A stretch of DNA of 46,169 nt. Origin: Rhodospirillales bacterium (GTDB lineage Bacteria; Pseudomonadota; Alphaproteobacteria; Rhodospirillales_A; JACZKS01). The stretch lies in NCBI GenBank assembly GCA_018648445.1, contig JABGRG010000019.1, forward strand, positions 1 through 46,169. Reading direction: 5' to 3'. This document shows, piece by piece, positions 1-7,758 of this stretch. A model generated the notes under the pieces. It saw only the letters and a program-made list of their open reading frames with translations. It did no database searches and was not told the DNA's origin. The first letter of the stretch is position 1, and each line of letters begins with the position of its first letter. Both the position numbers and the translations under genes were made by a program.

Positions 1-1
1 C

Positions 2-1000
2 CGCGCCGTCGACGCCGAAGACACCCGTCAGCGCCGCCATATGCGCAGCCCGGAATTGTTCCCCATCAACCGCGCGGGCGCCGTCCCTCACGATCTGGGC
101 GCGCCGGAGGAAGACCCCTTCCATACGGTCAACAGCTTTTCGTGGCAGAACACGACACGCTGGAAGGATCTGAACTGCCACTTTGTGATCGAGATCGCGC
201 GCGACGGTCTCGTCTTCGGTACACAGTGGGCGGCGGGTCACTATCCGCAGGTCAAAACGGCGCTCACCCATCTGGAACAGTACGATACCGACGATGATGG
301 CCTGATCGAACACAGTGGCTGGCCCGATCAAACGTTCGATAACCTGCCCATGGTCGGTCCGTCGGCCTATTGCGCCGGGCTGTGGCTGGCTGCCTTGCTG
401 GCCGGTGCGCACGTTGCCGAAGCAGCGGGTGACACGGCCCAGGCCGCGACATGGCGGGCCATGTCCGCCAAGGGCGCAAAATCTTACGAAGCCGCCTTGT
501 GGACCGGAACGCATTTTCGTTTCGACACGTCAGGCCCGCTGTCCGAAGCCTACTTTATCGAGCAGCTATTCGGCCCCTTCATGGCCCGGCGCTACGGTTT
601 CGGCGAAATCGTCGATGCCGACAAGGCGCGTACCGCCCTGCGTACCGTGTTCGAGAAAAATTTCGAAGGCGCGGGACAGGGCAAGGGCGTGGTCAACGTG
701 GTGATGCCGGAGGGCCGGGAAATTCCGTGGATCGCCGATGATGTCCCGGAATCGAACCAGCGAACGGAGGTCATTGTCGGAATTAACTACAGCTACGCGG
801 CGCAGCTTGAGAGCTGGGGACTTAAGGATGAAGCCGAGCGTGTGCGTACCGCACTTTATCGCGAACTTTACGAACAGCGCGCCCTGTTTTTCCGCATTCC
901 CGCCGCCATTGACATCGCGACGCCGACGTACCGCGCGGCCATGAACATGCGGCCCTTGGCCGATTGGTTCTCGGCCTCATGGCCCATAAGGGAGAAATGA
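2..1000 (+). CDS. GH116-family glycosidase, 3' part only
   Basis: C-terminal part of a glycoside hydrolase of family GH116 (bile-acid beta-glucosidase/GBA2-like; known members cleave beta-glucosides or beta-xylosides). The frame is open from base 2, so the gene begins outside the window; the internal ATG at 41 is probably not the start. An (alpha/alpha)6-type segment carries DTDDDGLIEHSG followed by PDQTFD (Asp codons at 326 and 338) and GPSAYCAGLWLAAL. This matches the GH116 region holding the general acid/base Asp. The nucleophile Glu lies upstream and cannot be checked. The expected aromatic after the signature is replaced (PDQTFDNL rather than a DTW-like ending). No signal peptide can be judged. 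It ends 4 bases before the aldolase gene, so it is probably cotranscribed with the sugar-catabolic genes that follow. Family assignment is fairly sure; substrate is unknown. Confidence 0.8.
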   Translation, partial: RAVDAEDTRQRRHMRSPELFPINRAGAVPHDLGAPEEDPFHTVNSFSWQNTTRWKDLNCHFVIEIARDGLVFGTQWAAGHYPQVKTALTHLEQYDTDDDGLIEHSGWPDQTFDNLPMVGPSAYCAGLWLAALLAGAHVAEAAGDTAQAATWRAMSAKGAKSYEAALWTGTHFRFDTSGPLSEAYFIEQLFGPFMARRYGFGEIVDADKARTALRTVFEKNFEGAGQGKGVVNVVMPEGREIPWIADDVPESNQRTEVIVGINYSYAAQLESWGLKDEAERVRTALYRELYEQRALFFRIPAAIDIATPTYRAAMNMRPLADWFSASWPIREK

Positions 1001-1004
1001 CCAA

Positions 1005-2060
1005 ATGACCGAACTTTCCGCAGGCAAACTTTGGGGCATCCGCCGTCTGGCCGACGCGAACGGGCGTTTCAAGATGACCGCTGTCGATCAGCGCCCGCCG
1101 ATCAAGAATTATGTCAAAGAGCAGCGCAAGGTCGATGAAGCGTCTTATGAAGACGTCGCCGCCGTCAAAATTGTCCTGACCCGCGAGCTGGCGCCGTTCA
1201 GTTCGGCCATGCTGCTTGATCCCCATGTTGCCTATCCGCAGGCCGTCGAATACGTCAGCCCGGCACAGGGACTGATTGCGACGCTGGAAGATTCGATATT
1301 CGAGGAAACGCCGCGCGGCCGCCTGAGTGCCGAAATCGACAACTGGAGCGTCGAGAAGATTAAGCGCAGCGGAGCCGATGCGGTCAAGGTGCTGGCCTGG
1401 TACCGGCCCGACGCCGCGCCCGACATTTGCGCCCGTCAGCAAGCCTACGTGCGCAAGATTGGTGACGAATGCAAACGTTTCGACATCCCGTTTGTGTTCG
1501 AGTTGCTGGTCTATCCGCTGCCCTTTGAGCCCAACCAGACCACCGACTACATTGAACACAAAGGCAAGCACCCCGACCTGGTTCTCAAAAGCGTTGAAGT
1601 CTTTGCCGCGCCCGAATTTGGTATCGACGTATTCAAACTGGAAAGCCCGGTTCCGGCGGCCACAATCGCCGATCCCGACAAGGGCGACGCAAACGAAGTG
1701 ACGCGCACCCAGGAATTGTTCGACGAACTGGGGCGTCTTGCGGGCCGCCCGTGGGTCATGCTTTCCGCCGGGGCGGGAATGGTCGAGTTCAAGCATGTGC
1801 TTCGCTATGCCTTCAATGCGGGGGCATCGGGCTATCTGGCCGGGCGCGCCATCTGGTGGCCCGCTTTCCTGAAATTCCCGGACCTCGATGCCATGACGGC
1901 CGAGTTGCGCGCCTCAGGCGTGCCATATATGGCCGAATTGGGCCGCCTGACCGACGAAGCGGCAACGCCGTGGTTTGACAATTCCGCCTTTGGCGGGTCG
2001 GCTGATCTGGCCGGTAAAGGCGCTCGTTTCCGTAACGATTACGCCAGTTTTGGAGAGTAG
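1005..2060 (+). CDS. LacD-type class I aldolase (tagatose-1,6-bisphosphate aldolase family)
   Basis: Cytoplasmic TIM-barrel Schiff-base aldolase of the LacD family (relatives split tagatose-1,6-bisphosphate, and the distant YihT splits sulfofructose-1-phosphate). Visible landmarks shared with LacD are AVDQR near residue 28, LLDPHVAYP, GADAVKVLAWY, and DVFKLESPV with the presumed Schiff-base lysine K211. The phosphate-binding end WVMLSAGAGM...AGRAIWW is also present. Length is 351 aa against about 325 for LacD, with a longer tail. The ATG at 1005 follows an AGGGAG-like site and lies 4 bases after the glycosidase stop; the next gene starts 1 base after its own stop, so translation is likely coupled. 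It probably performs the cleavage step of the operon, giving a C3 phosphate plus an aldehyde. The exact ketose phosphate is not known, and no kinase gene is in the window. Confidence 0.82.
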   Translation: MTELSAGKLWGIRRLADANGRFKMTAVDQRPPIKNYVKEQRKVDEASYEDVAAVKIVLTRELAPFSSAMLLDPHVAYPQAVEYVSPAQGLIATLEDSIFEETPRGRLSAEIDNWSVEKIKRSGADAVKVLAWYRPDAAPDICARQQAYVRKIGDECKRFDIPFVFELLVYPLPFEPNQTTDYIEHKGKHPDLVLKSVEVFAAPEFGIDVFKLESPVPAATIADPDKGDANEVTRTQELFDELGRLAGRPWVMLSAGAGMVEFKHVLRYAFNAGASGYLAGRAIWWPAFLKFPDLDAMTAELRASGVPYMAELGRLTDEAATPWFDNSAFGGSADLAGKGARFRNDYASFGE

Positions 2061-2061
2061 A

Positions 2062-3447
2062 ATGACCGCAACCATCGGCGTGGTCGCCTTGGGCCGCAAC
2101 ACATTCGACGTTCCTTTTGCCGAGGAAATCACCAAGGCTGCTTTCGCCCGGCTTGACGATCTGGATGTTAAGATTGTCGGCCCGCGCGAATTGCTGTTTG
2201 ACGCCGATGCTGTTCTGGCGGCGCTGCCTGCGCTAAAAGCCCAGCCCCTTGATTTGCTTCTTTTGTTGCAGGTGACCTTCACCGACGCGACCATGACCGT
2301 CGCGCTGGCCGATGAAATCGACGCGCCGGTTGCCCTGTGGGGGTTCCCCGAACCGCGAACCGGCGAACGGCTTCGCCTCAACTCGTTGTGCGGCATCAAT
2401 CTGGCTGCTCATGCCCTGCGCAGAGGTGGGACAGACATCAAATATCTTTTCGGCGCACCTGATACTACCGATTTGACGGCCCTGACTTCGGGCGTGTCTG
2501 CATCTGAATTCGTGCCTGCGTCGGGGACGCGAGAAATGGACGAAACGGGCGGCGCAAAAGTCGTCGAAGCGCTGAAGAAGGTGCGCATCGGCGTCTTCGG
2601 GCAGCACCCGGACGGTTTCCACACCTGCGAATACGACCCGGCGCAAATTTCCGCCATGACCGGAGCAACGGTCGAGGCCCACGCCCTGCCTGGCGTGTTT
2701 GATCGCGCGCGCGGCATCGATGCCGACCGGGTCGCCGACATCCATGCGAAAACCGACAAGCGGGTCGCCAACCTGGCCGATATGGAACCCGAGGCACTGG
2801 ACAAGGGTCTGCGGGTTTACGCCGCCCTGTCGGATTTGGCCAAGGAAGGCGCGTATACGGGACTTGCAGTGCGCTGCTGGCCCGAATTCTTTACCGATTA
2901 CGGCTGCGCGGCCTGCGGGGCCATGGCCATGATCAGCGGCGACGGTATTCCTTGCGCCTGTGAGGCTGACGTTTTCGGCAATCTTTCCAGCCAAATTTTA
3001 CAAAGCCTGACCGACGAGCCGGTATTTCTGGCCGATCTGGTGGACATCGACACGAACGACGATACGGGCGTCTTCTGGCATTGCGGTCTGGCTCCCGACA
3101 CCATGGCCGACCCGGATGCGGGGGTTCGCGTCGGCATCCATTCGAACCGCAAGAAACCGTTGCTGCACGAATTTCCGCTGAAGCCGGGGCGCATCACGGT
3201 GGCACGCCTCAGCCAGTCGCGCGGTGAAGTCCGTATGATTTTGGCTGGCGGAGAGATGATCAAACGGCCAAATAGTTTTTCAGGCACATCCGGCGTCGCG
3301 CGGTTTGATCGCCCGGCGTCGGAAATTCTGGACGGCGTCATGGGCGAGGGATTGGAGCATCACTACAGTTTCGCCTACGGTGAATTCCGCCCTGCCCTGC
3401 GCGCTGCCGCCCGTTCGTTGAACATTCCGGTGGTCGAACTGACATGA
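2062..3447 (+). CDS. L-fucose/L-arabinose isomerase-fold sugar isomerase
   Basis: Protein of the L-fucose isomerase-related group (COG2407-like), which interconverts aldoses and ketoses using a divalent metal. The N-terminal half has Rossmann-like sugar-isomerase features (LLLLLQVTFTD, WGFPEP). The C-terminal half has CWPEFFTDYGCAACGAM and IPCACEADVFGN, whose E275 and E301/D303 sit where the metal-binding acidic residues of this fold occur. The start is ATG 2062, preceded by GGAGAG at 2052-2057; longer in-frame starts would run back into the aldolase gene. The stop overlaps the GH31 start (ATGA). In this operon the likely role is isomerising the aldose freed by the glycosidases into the ketose fed to the aldolase. 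Family is confident, substrate open; fucose itself is not implied. Confidence 0.75.
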   Translation: MTATIGVVALGRNTFDVPFAEEITKAAFARLDDLDVKIVGPRELLFDADAVLAALPALKAQPLDLLLLLQVTFTDATMTVALADEIDAPVALWGFPEPRTGERLRLNSLCGINLAAHALRRGGTDIKYLFGAPDTTDLTALTSGVSASEFVPASGTREMDETGGAKVVEALKKVRIGVFGQHPDGFHTCEYDPAQISAMTGATVEAHALPGVFDRARGIDADRVADIHAKTDKRVANLADMEPEALDKGLRVYAALSDLAKEGAYTGLAVRCWPEFFTDYGCAACGAMAMISGDGIPCACEADVFGNLSSQILQSLTDEPVFLADLVDIDTNDDTGVFWHCGLAPDTMADPDAGVRVGIHSNRKKPLLHEFPLKPGRITVARLSQSRGEVRMILAGGEMIKRPNSFSGTSGVARFDRPASEILDGVMGEGLEHHYSFAYGEFRPALRAAARSLNIPVVELT

Positions 3448-5528
3448 TGGAAGCGCTGAACTGGAACCGGGCTGAAGCAATCGCCGGAACGGCTCCGGCG
3501 AAGGCCGACGGCGCGACCGTTACCATCGAAACCGCCGCCGGACCACTAACCCTGCAACCCTGGGCCGACGGCGTGTTCCGGCTAACGTTGGGAGCAGCTC
3601 CGGCTGATCCTTATGGCATTTTGACCATGCCGACGCCGACAATCGACGGCAACGCGACCCTTACAGGTGATGAAGCGGTGCTTCACGCCGGAAACGCCGA
3701 GTTGCGCATCGATACCACGGAACTGTCCCTGACGCTGGCGCGCGACGGGAAGGAAGTGTTGGCCTCCGCCGACGACGGCCACTTTGTGCGCACGCGGCGC
3801 ATTCCGCCCTTCTCGAAGCTGGGCGAAAGATTGTCCATCGCACTGGCCTTGCGTTCGGGCGAACCGGTTTACGGGCTTGGCGAAAAGTGGGGCGGACTGA
3901 ACCATCGCGGCCAGTTAATCCGCTCGGACAACTGGGATTCTCTCGGCGACAACGCCGAAATCAGCTATAAAAACTGCCCCTTCGCCTGGAGCCCCGAAGG
4001 TTGGGGAATGTTCATTTTGTCGGCGGCGAGAACCGAGCATGGCGTCGGCTTTGCACCGTGGTCGCAGCGTTCCTATATCGCCAGCATAGAGGAACCGCCG
4101 CTCGACTTCTTCCTCATCGCCGGAACCGACGGGGCGGACATCATCGAACGCTACACCGGCCTGACCGGACGCATGCCCGAAATCCCGCTGTGGAGTCTGG
4201 GCATCTGGGTTTCACGGGCCTATTACCGCACCCCTTATGAAATGATGGAAGCCGCGCGCACCCTGCGGGATCGAGATCTTCCCACCGACGTTATCTGTCT
4301 GGACGGTCGCGCCTGGCAAAACACCGACACCCGCTTCGAATTCGCTTTCGACCCCGCACGGTTCAATAATCCCAAGGGAATGTGCGACGACGTTCACGAT
4401 CTCGATATGAAACTGTGCGTGTGGGAATACCCACTGGTTTCGGCGGACGGACCGCTGTTTGCGGATATGGAAGCCAAGGGATGGCTGCTGAAAGACGAGA
4501 CGGGCGCGGCGGCGCGCTATGAATTTGATTCCGAACCCTTCGGCAAGGTGCTGACCCAGCTACCCGAAAGCGGGCTGGTCGATTTCACCCATCCCGATGC
4601 CTACGAATACTGGCGCGACCTGCATACCGAGCTTTTCAAATTGGGCGTCGACGTGATCAAGCCCGATTTCGGCGAACAGGTCACCGACAACATGATTGCC
4701 CATGACGGATCGACCGGGGCACAGCTGCATAACGTTTATTCGCTGCTTTATAACCGCTGCGTGTTCGAGGCGACCGAGGCGGCGTTCGGCAAGGGACAGG
4801 CCGTTCTGTTCAGCCGCTCGGGCTGGGCCGGAAGCCAACGCTACCCCATGCAATGGGCTGGTGATTCCCAGGCCGACTGGGAAGGTCTAGCGGCGGCTTT
4901 ACGCGGCGGGCAAAGCTGGGGCATGTCGGGCGTGCCGTGTTACGCCACGGATATCGGCGGGTTCTACGGCCCGCAGCCGTCGGACGAGCTGTTCATCCGC
5001 TGGACCCAGGCCGCCGTGTTCGCCAGCCACATGCGTTTTCACGGGGTCGGCGAACGCGAACCCTTCAATTTTGGGACAGAAACCGAGGACATCGCGCGGC
5101 GCTTTATGAAACTTCGCTATCGCCTGCTGCCCTATATCGACGCGGCCATCGTTGAAGCCCAAAAAACCGGGCTGCCGGTGATGCGCGCCATGGCGCTGGC
5201 GTACCCCGATGACCGGGCAAGCTGGGCGTTCGAGGATCAATACATGTTCGGCCCCGATATCCTGGTCGCGCCGGTGCTGCGGGCGGGTGGATCGGTCTCG
5301 TATTACCTGCCGTCCGGCCGGTGGTGGAACTTCTTTACCGGCAAAGCGGTTGAAGGTGGACGAGCCATCACCGAGACCGTGCCGCTAGAGGAAATACCCG
5401 TATTTGTTCGCGACGGCGCAGCGGTCGAGATGGGTCCGGAGGTTAGCCACACGGGCGAATTGGGTGGCAAGATCATAGTTGACGGAGTTTTGAGTTACGG
5501 CAACGGTGAATTACTGCAACGAGGATAA
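3444..5528 (+). CDS. GH31 alpha-glycosidase (YicI-like)
   Basis: Retaining alpha-glycosidase of family GH31, 694 aa, related to the E. coli alpha-xylosidase YicI. An N-terminal beta-sandwich (GEPVYGLGEKWGGLNHRG around residue 140) precedes the (beta/alpha)8 barrel. The nucleophile is D408 in KPDFGEQ and the acid/base is D474 in QWAGDSQADWE; ATDIGGFYGPQ and a C-terminal beta domain follow. In the -1 subsite loop, where YicI has Cys-Phe and alpha-glucosidases have an Ile-Asp pair, this protein reads D287-G-R-A-W. It lacks the Gln/Arg/Trp spacing I recall for the sulfoquinovosidase YihQ. There is no signal peptide, so it should act in the cytoplasm after TRAP uptake. The start overlaps the isomerase stop by ATGA, and ATG 3447 is an equally possible start. 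An alpha-glycosidase is sure; substrate is not. Confidence 0.88.
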   Translation: MMEALNWNRAEAIAGTAPAKADGATVTIETAAGPLTLQPWADGVFRLTLGAAPADPYGILTMPTPTIDGNATLTGDEAVLHAGNAELRIDTTELSLTLARDGKEVLASADDGHFVRTRRIPPFSKLGERLSIALALRSGEPVYGLGEKWGGLNHRGQLIRSDNWDSLGDNAEISYKNCPFAWSPEGWGMFILSAARTEHGVGFAPWSQRSYIASIEEPPLDFFLIAGTDGADIIERYTGLTGRMPEIPLWSLGIWVSRAYYRTPYEMMEAARTLRDRDLPTDVICLDGRAWQNTDTRFEFAFDPARFNNPKGMCDDVHDLDMKLCVWEYPLVSADGPLFADMEAKGWLLKDETGAAARYEFDSEPFGKVLTQLPESGLVDFTHPDAYEYWRDLHTELFKLGVDVIKPDFGEQVTDNMIAHDGSTGAQLHNVYSLLYNRCVFEATEAAFGKGQAVLFSRSGWAGSQRYPMQWAGDSQADWEGLAAALRGGQSWGMSGVPCYATDIGGFYGPQPSDELFIRWTQAAVFASHMRFHGVGEREPFNFGTETEDIARRFMKLRYRLLPYIDAAIVEAQKTGLPVMRAMALAYPDDRASWAFEDQYMFGPDILVAPVLRAGGSVSYYLPSGRWWNFFTGKAVEGGRAITETVPLEEIPVFVRDGAAVEMGPEVSHTGELGGKIIVDGVLSYGNGELLQRG

Positions 5529-5551
5529 CGAAAAAAACGGGGAGCTATCTT

Positions 5552-6106
5552 ATGCAGTTGCTAGCAAAGTTTACCGCCCTTCTGGGCGCAGTGAATACGG
5601 CAATCCTGACGGTTGGCCGCCAAATCGCCTGGGTAGCGCTGGTGGTGATGGTATTCGTCATCCTTTTGCAGGTTTTCTTTCGCTACGTTCTGAACAACGC
5701 GCTGCCCTGGCCCGAAGAGGCAGCCCGCACGCTAATGATCTGGATGATGGCCCTGATGGCGCCGACCGGTTATCGCTGGGGGGCTTTCGTCAGCATCGAA
5801 CTGGTCCCCGACATGCTGCCCCCGGTTGTTCGCCGCGCGTTGCATATGGCGATCTTCCTTTTGTCGAGCGTCATCCTGTTCATTTTGTTGCAGCAGGCGC
5901 GCAAGCATTTCGGAACGGGCTTCATCTTCCGGTCCTCCAGCCTGATGCATATGCCACTGGCCTATGTCTATCTGGCCATGAGCGTGTGTTTAGGTCTGAT
6001 GTTAAGCGTCAATATCGAAATGATCCTGCGCACTCTGGGTCGGACATTTGGCAATGTGGACGACTTCCCAAAGCCGCCCACCCCCAAATTCATAACGGAG
6101 GGTTGA
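5552..6106 (+). CDS. dctQ: TRAP transporter small permease (DctQ)
   Basis: Small four-helix membrane subunit of a tripartite ATP-independent periplasmic (TRAP) transporter, 184 aa. Hydrophobic segments lie at about residues 25-50, 60-80, 95-115 and 135-160. The DctQ signatures are present: FFRYVLNNALPWPEEAAR after helix 1 and the WGAF.SIEL segment after helix 2. The start at ATG 5552 follows GGGGAG at 5539-5544. It lies 23 bases after the GH31 gene and 4 bases before dctM, so it belongs to the sugar operon. It pairs with DctM in the inner membrane and couples sodium-driven uptake to the binding protein encoded at 7759. Confidence 0.88.
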   Translation: MQLLAKFTALLGAVNTAILTVGRQIAWVALVVMVFVILLQVFFRYVLNNALPWPEEAARTLMIWMMALMAPTGYRWGAFVSIELVPDMLPPVVRRALHMAIFLLSSVILFILLQQARKHFGTGFIFRSSSLMHMPLAYVYLAMSVCLGLMLSVNIEMILRTLGRTFGNVDDFPKPPTPKFITEG

Positions 6107-6110
6107 TGTC

Positions 6111-7400
6111 ATGCTGATGCTCTTCCTTCCGCTTTTCCTGATTTTGCTGATGCTGGGCACGCCGGTCTTCTTCGCCATGCTGGGCGCACCGGGGATCATG
6201 CTGTTTATGGAGGGCATGGACCGCGACGTGGCCCTCATGTACCGCAACATCTACAACGGCGTGGACAGCTTCCCGCTAATGGCCATTCCGTTCTTCATGC
6301 TGGCCGGCGAGTTGATGAACAAGGGCGGCATCACCATTCGTCTGGTGGAATTCTCGCAAGCCCTGATTGGTCATTTGCGTGGCGGTCTGGCCCACGTGAA
6401 CATCCTTTCTTCCATGCTGTTCGCCGGTTTGTCGGGTTCCGCCGTGGCCGATACATCGGCCCTGGGCTCGATGCTGATCCCGGCCATGGTCAAGAACGGC
6501 TACTCTCGGCGCTTCGCCACCGCCGTTACGGCGGCCAGTTCGGTCATTGGGCCGATCATTCCGCCGTCGGGCATCATGATCATTTACGCCTATGTCATGG
6601 AAGTGTCGGTCGCAGCCTTGTTCGCGGGCGGGATCATTCCTGGCATTCTGGTCGGTGTCGGCCTGATGATCGTGGTTTCGGCCATGGCCAAGGCCAAGGA
6701 CTTCCCCGTGGCCGGTCCCAAGGCCACCTGGCTGGAACGCTGGAAAGCCTTCGTCAAAGCGCTTTTGCCGCTGATGACGCCGGTTATCATTCTGGGCGGC
6801 ATTCTGGGCGGGCTGTTCACGCCGACAGAGGCTTCCGCTGTGGCCGCCGCCTACGCCATGTTCATCGGCATCTTTATCCTGCGTTCGCTGAAATTTGGCG
6901 ATCTGCCCCGGATTTTCATGAAGTCGGCTTTGACGTCGTCGGTAGTTCTGCTGCTGGTGGGTGCGGCCATGGCCTTCAAAACCGTGGTCAGCCTGTCGCA
7001 TGTGGCCGAAGAACTGGCCAACTGGATCATCACCCTTTCCAATGATCCGCTGCTTCTGCTGCTGCTGATCAACGTTTTGCTGTTTATCGTCGGCATGTTC
7101 CTGGATGCGGGACCGGCGATCATCATCCTGGGCCCGATCCTGGGGCCGATCTTCCTCAGCATCGGCGTCGATCCCATCCACTTCGCGATCATCATGAGCG
7201 TGAACTTGACGGTCGGGCTGGCAACGCCGCCCATGGGGCTTGTGTTGTTTGTCGCGTCCTCGGTATCGGGGGAGAAAGTGGAAGCCATTTCCAAGGCGAT
7301 ACTGCCGTTCCTCGCGGTCGAGGTTCTGGTCATTTTCATGATCACCTACATACCAGCGATTTCCATGTTCATGCCCCGCCTGTTGGGGCTCGCCAACTAG
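6111..7400 (+). CDS. dctM: TRAP transporter large permease (DctM)
   Basis: Large membrane subunit of the TRAP transporter (429 aa, about 12 membrane segments; ion transporter superfamily). Family hallmarks are GLSGSAVADTSALGSMLIPAM, the ASSVIGPIIPPSGIMIIYA segment, GLFTPTEASAVAAAYA and the late SVNLTVGLATPPMG motif. The ATG at 6111 follows GGAGG at 6098-6102. The stop codon lies inside the left arm of the long inverted repeat that fills the gap to dctP. In most TRAP operons P, Q and M are contiguous; here P is last and set apart by 358 bases, which may uncouple expression of the binding protein from the permease. Confidence 0.92.
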   Translation: MLMLFLPLFLILLMLGTPVFFAMLGAPGIMLFMEGMDRDVALMYRNIYNGVDSFPLMAIPFFMLAGELMNKGGITIRLVEFSQALIGHLRGGLAHVNILSSMLFAGLSGSAVADTSALGSMLIPAMVKNGYSRRFATAVTAASSVIGPIIPPSGIMIIYAYVMEVSVAALFAGGIIPGILVGVGLMIVVSAMAKAKDFPVAGPKATWLERWKAFVKALLPLMTPVIILGGILGGLFTPTEASAVAAAYAMFIGIFILRSLKFGDLPRIFMKSALTSSVVLLLVGAAMAFKTVVSLSHVAEELANWIITLSNDPLLLLLLINVLLFIVGMFLDAGPAIIILGPILGPIFLSIGVDPIHFAIIMSVNLTVGLATPPMGLVLFVASSVSGEKVEAISKAILPFLAVEVLVIFMITYIPAISMFMPRLLGLAN

Positions 7401-7666
7401 TGGATAGAATCTAACATATGGCACCCATACGATCCCATATCCCGGTTTTTCGGCAGGAGAGTGACCGCAGGCGATGCCTTTGCATCGTCAAGGTTGCTCG
7501 ACGCACAGAAAAGCCGGGTTATGGGACCCGCAGGGCGGCTTCCCAAGCCCGCCGGACGCGTTGTCCAATGCTTGTGATGCGACGGCATCACGTCGCACCG
7601 AACGCCTTTCCGGGCGAACTTGGGAAGCCGTCGTATGGGAGCCATATGTTGGATTTTATCCACCAG
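7397..7666. repeat. 270 bp nested inverted-repeat element between dctM and dctP
   Basis: The ends form an imperfect inverted repeat of 35 bases: 7397-7431 against 7632-7666 with about four mismatches, each arm containing ATAT next to GGC and CCCATACG. Inside are two further hairpin domains. One pairs 7433-7451 with 7508-7526 (17 of 19 matching) and encloses the perfect hairpin 7472-7477/7482-7487. The other pairs 7536-7547 with 7619-7630 (CGGCTTCCCAAG exact) and encloses 7574-7580/7585-7591. The whole can fold as a cloverleaf-like structure on either strand. No coding sequence is credible here and no clear target-site duplication is visible. It may be a MITE-like or other dispersed palindromic repeat, or an mRNA structure that separates dctM from dctP expression. 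The structure is directly seen; its nature is inferred. Confidence 0.75.
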
Positions 7667-7758
7667 CTTTAACCCTGCGCCCAATAAAAAGGAGAAAAAC
7701 CGAAAACAATAAAATCGTTACAGGCAAAGACTTCACGTCAACAAGGAGGAGTTGTAAT

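Noticed and set aside
3444..5528. Calling the GH31 enzyme a sulfoquinovosidase (YihQ)
   Set aside because: The loop after the GRAW segment has YicI-like spacing (Gln to Arg of 5 rather than 13 residues) and Phe at the expected Trp position, so the sulfonate-binding pattern I know is absent.
6276..7424. 382-codon open frame antisense to dctM
   Set aside because: Composition is dominated by Gln, Arg, Asp and His, as expected opposite a hydrophobic membrane protein. No family motif is present.
7474..7758. Extended N-terminus for the DctP protein
   Set aside because: It reads through the palindromic element and would bury the signal peptide. A strong AAGGAGGA site precedes ATG 7759.
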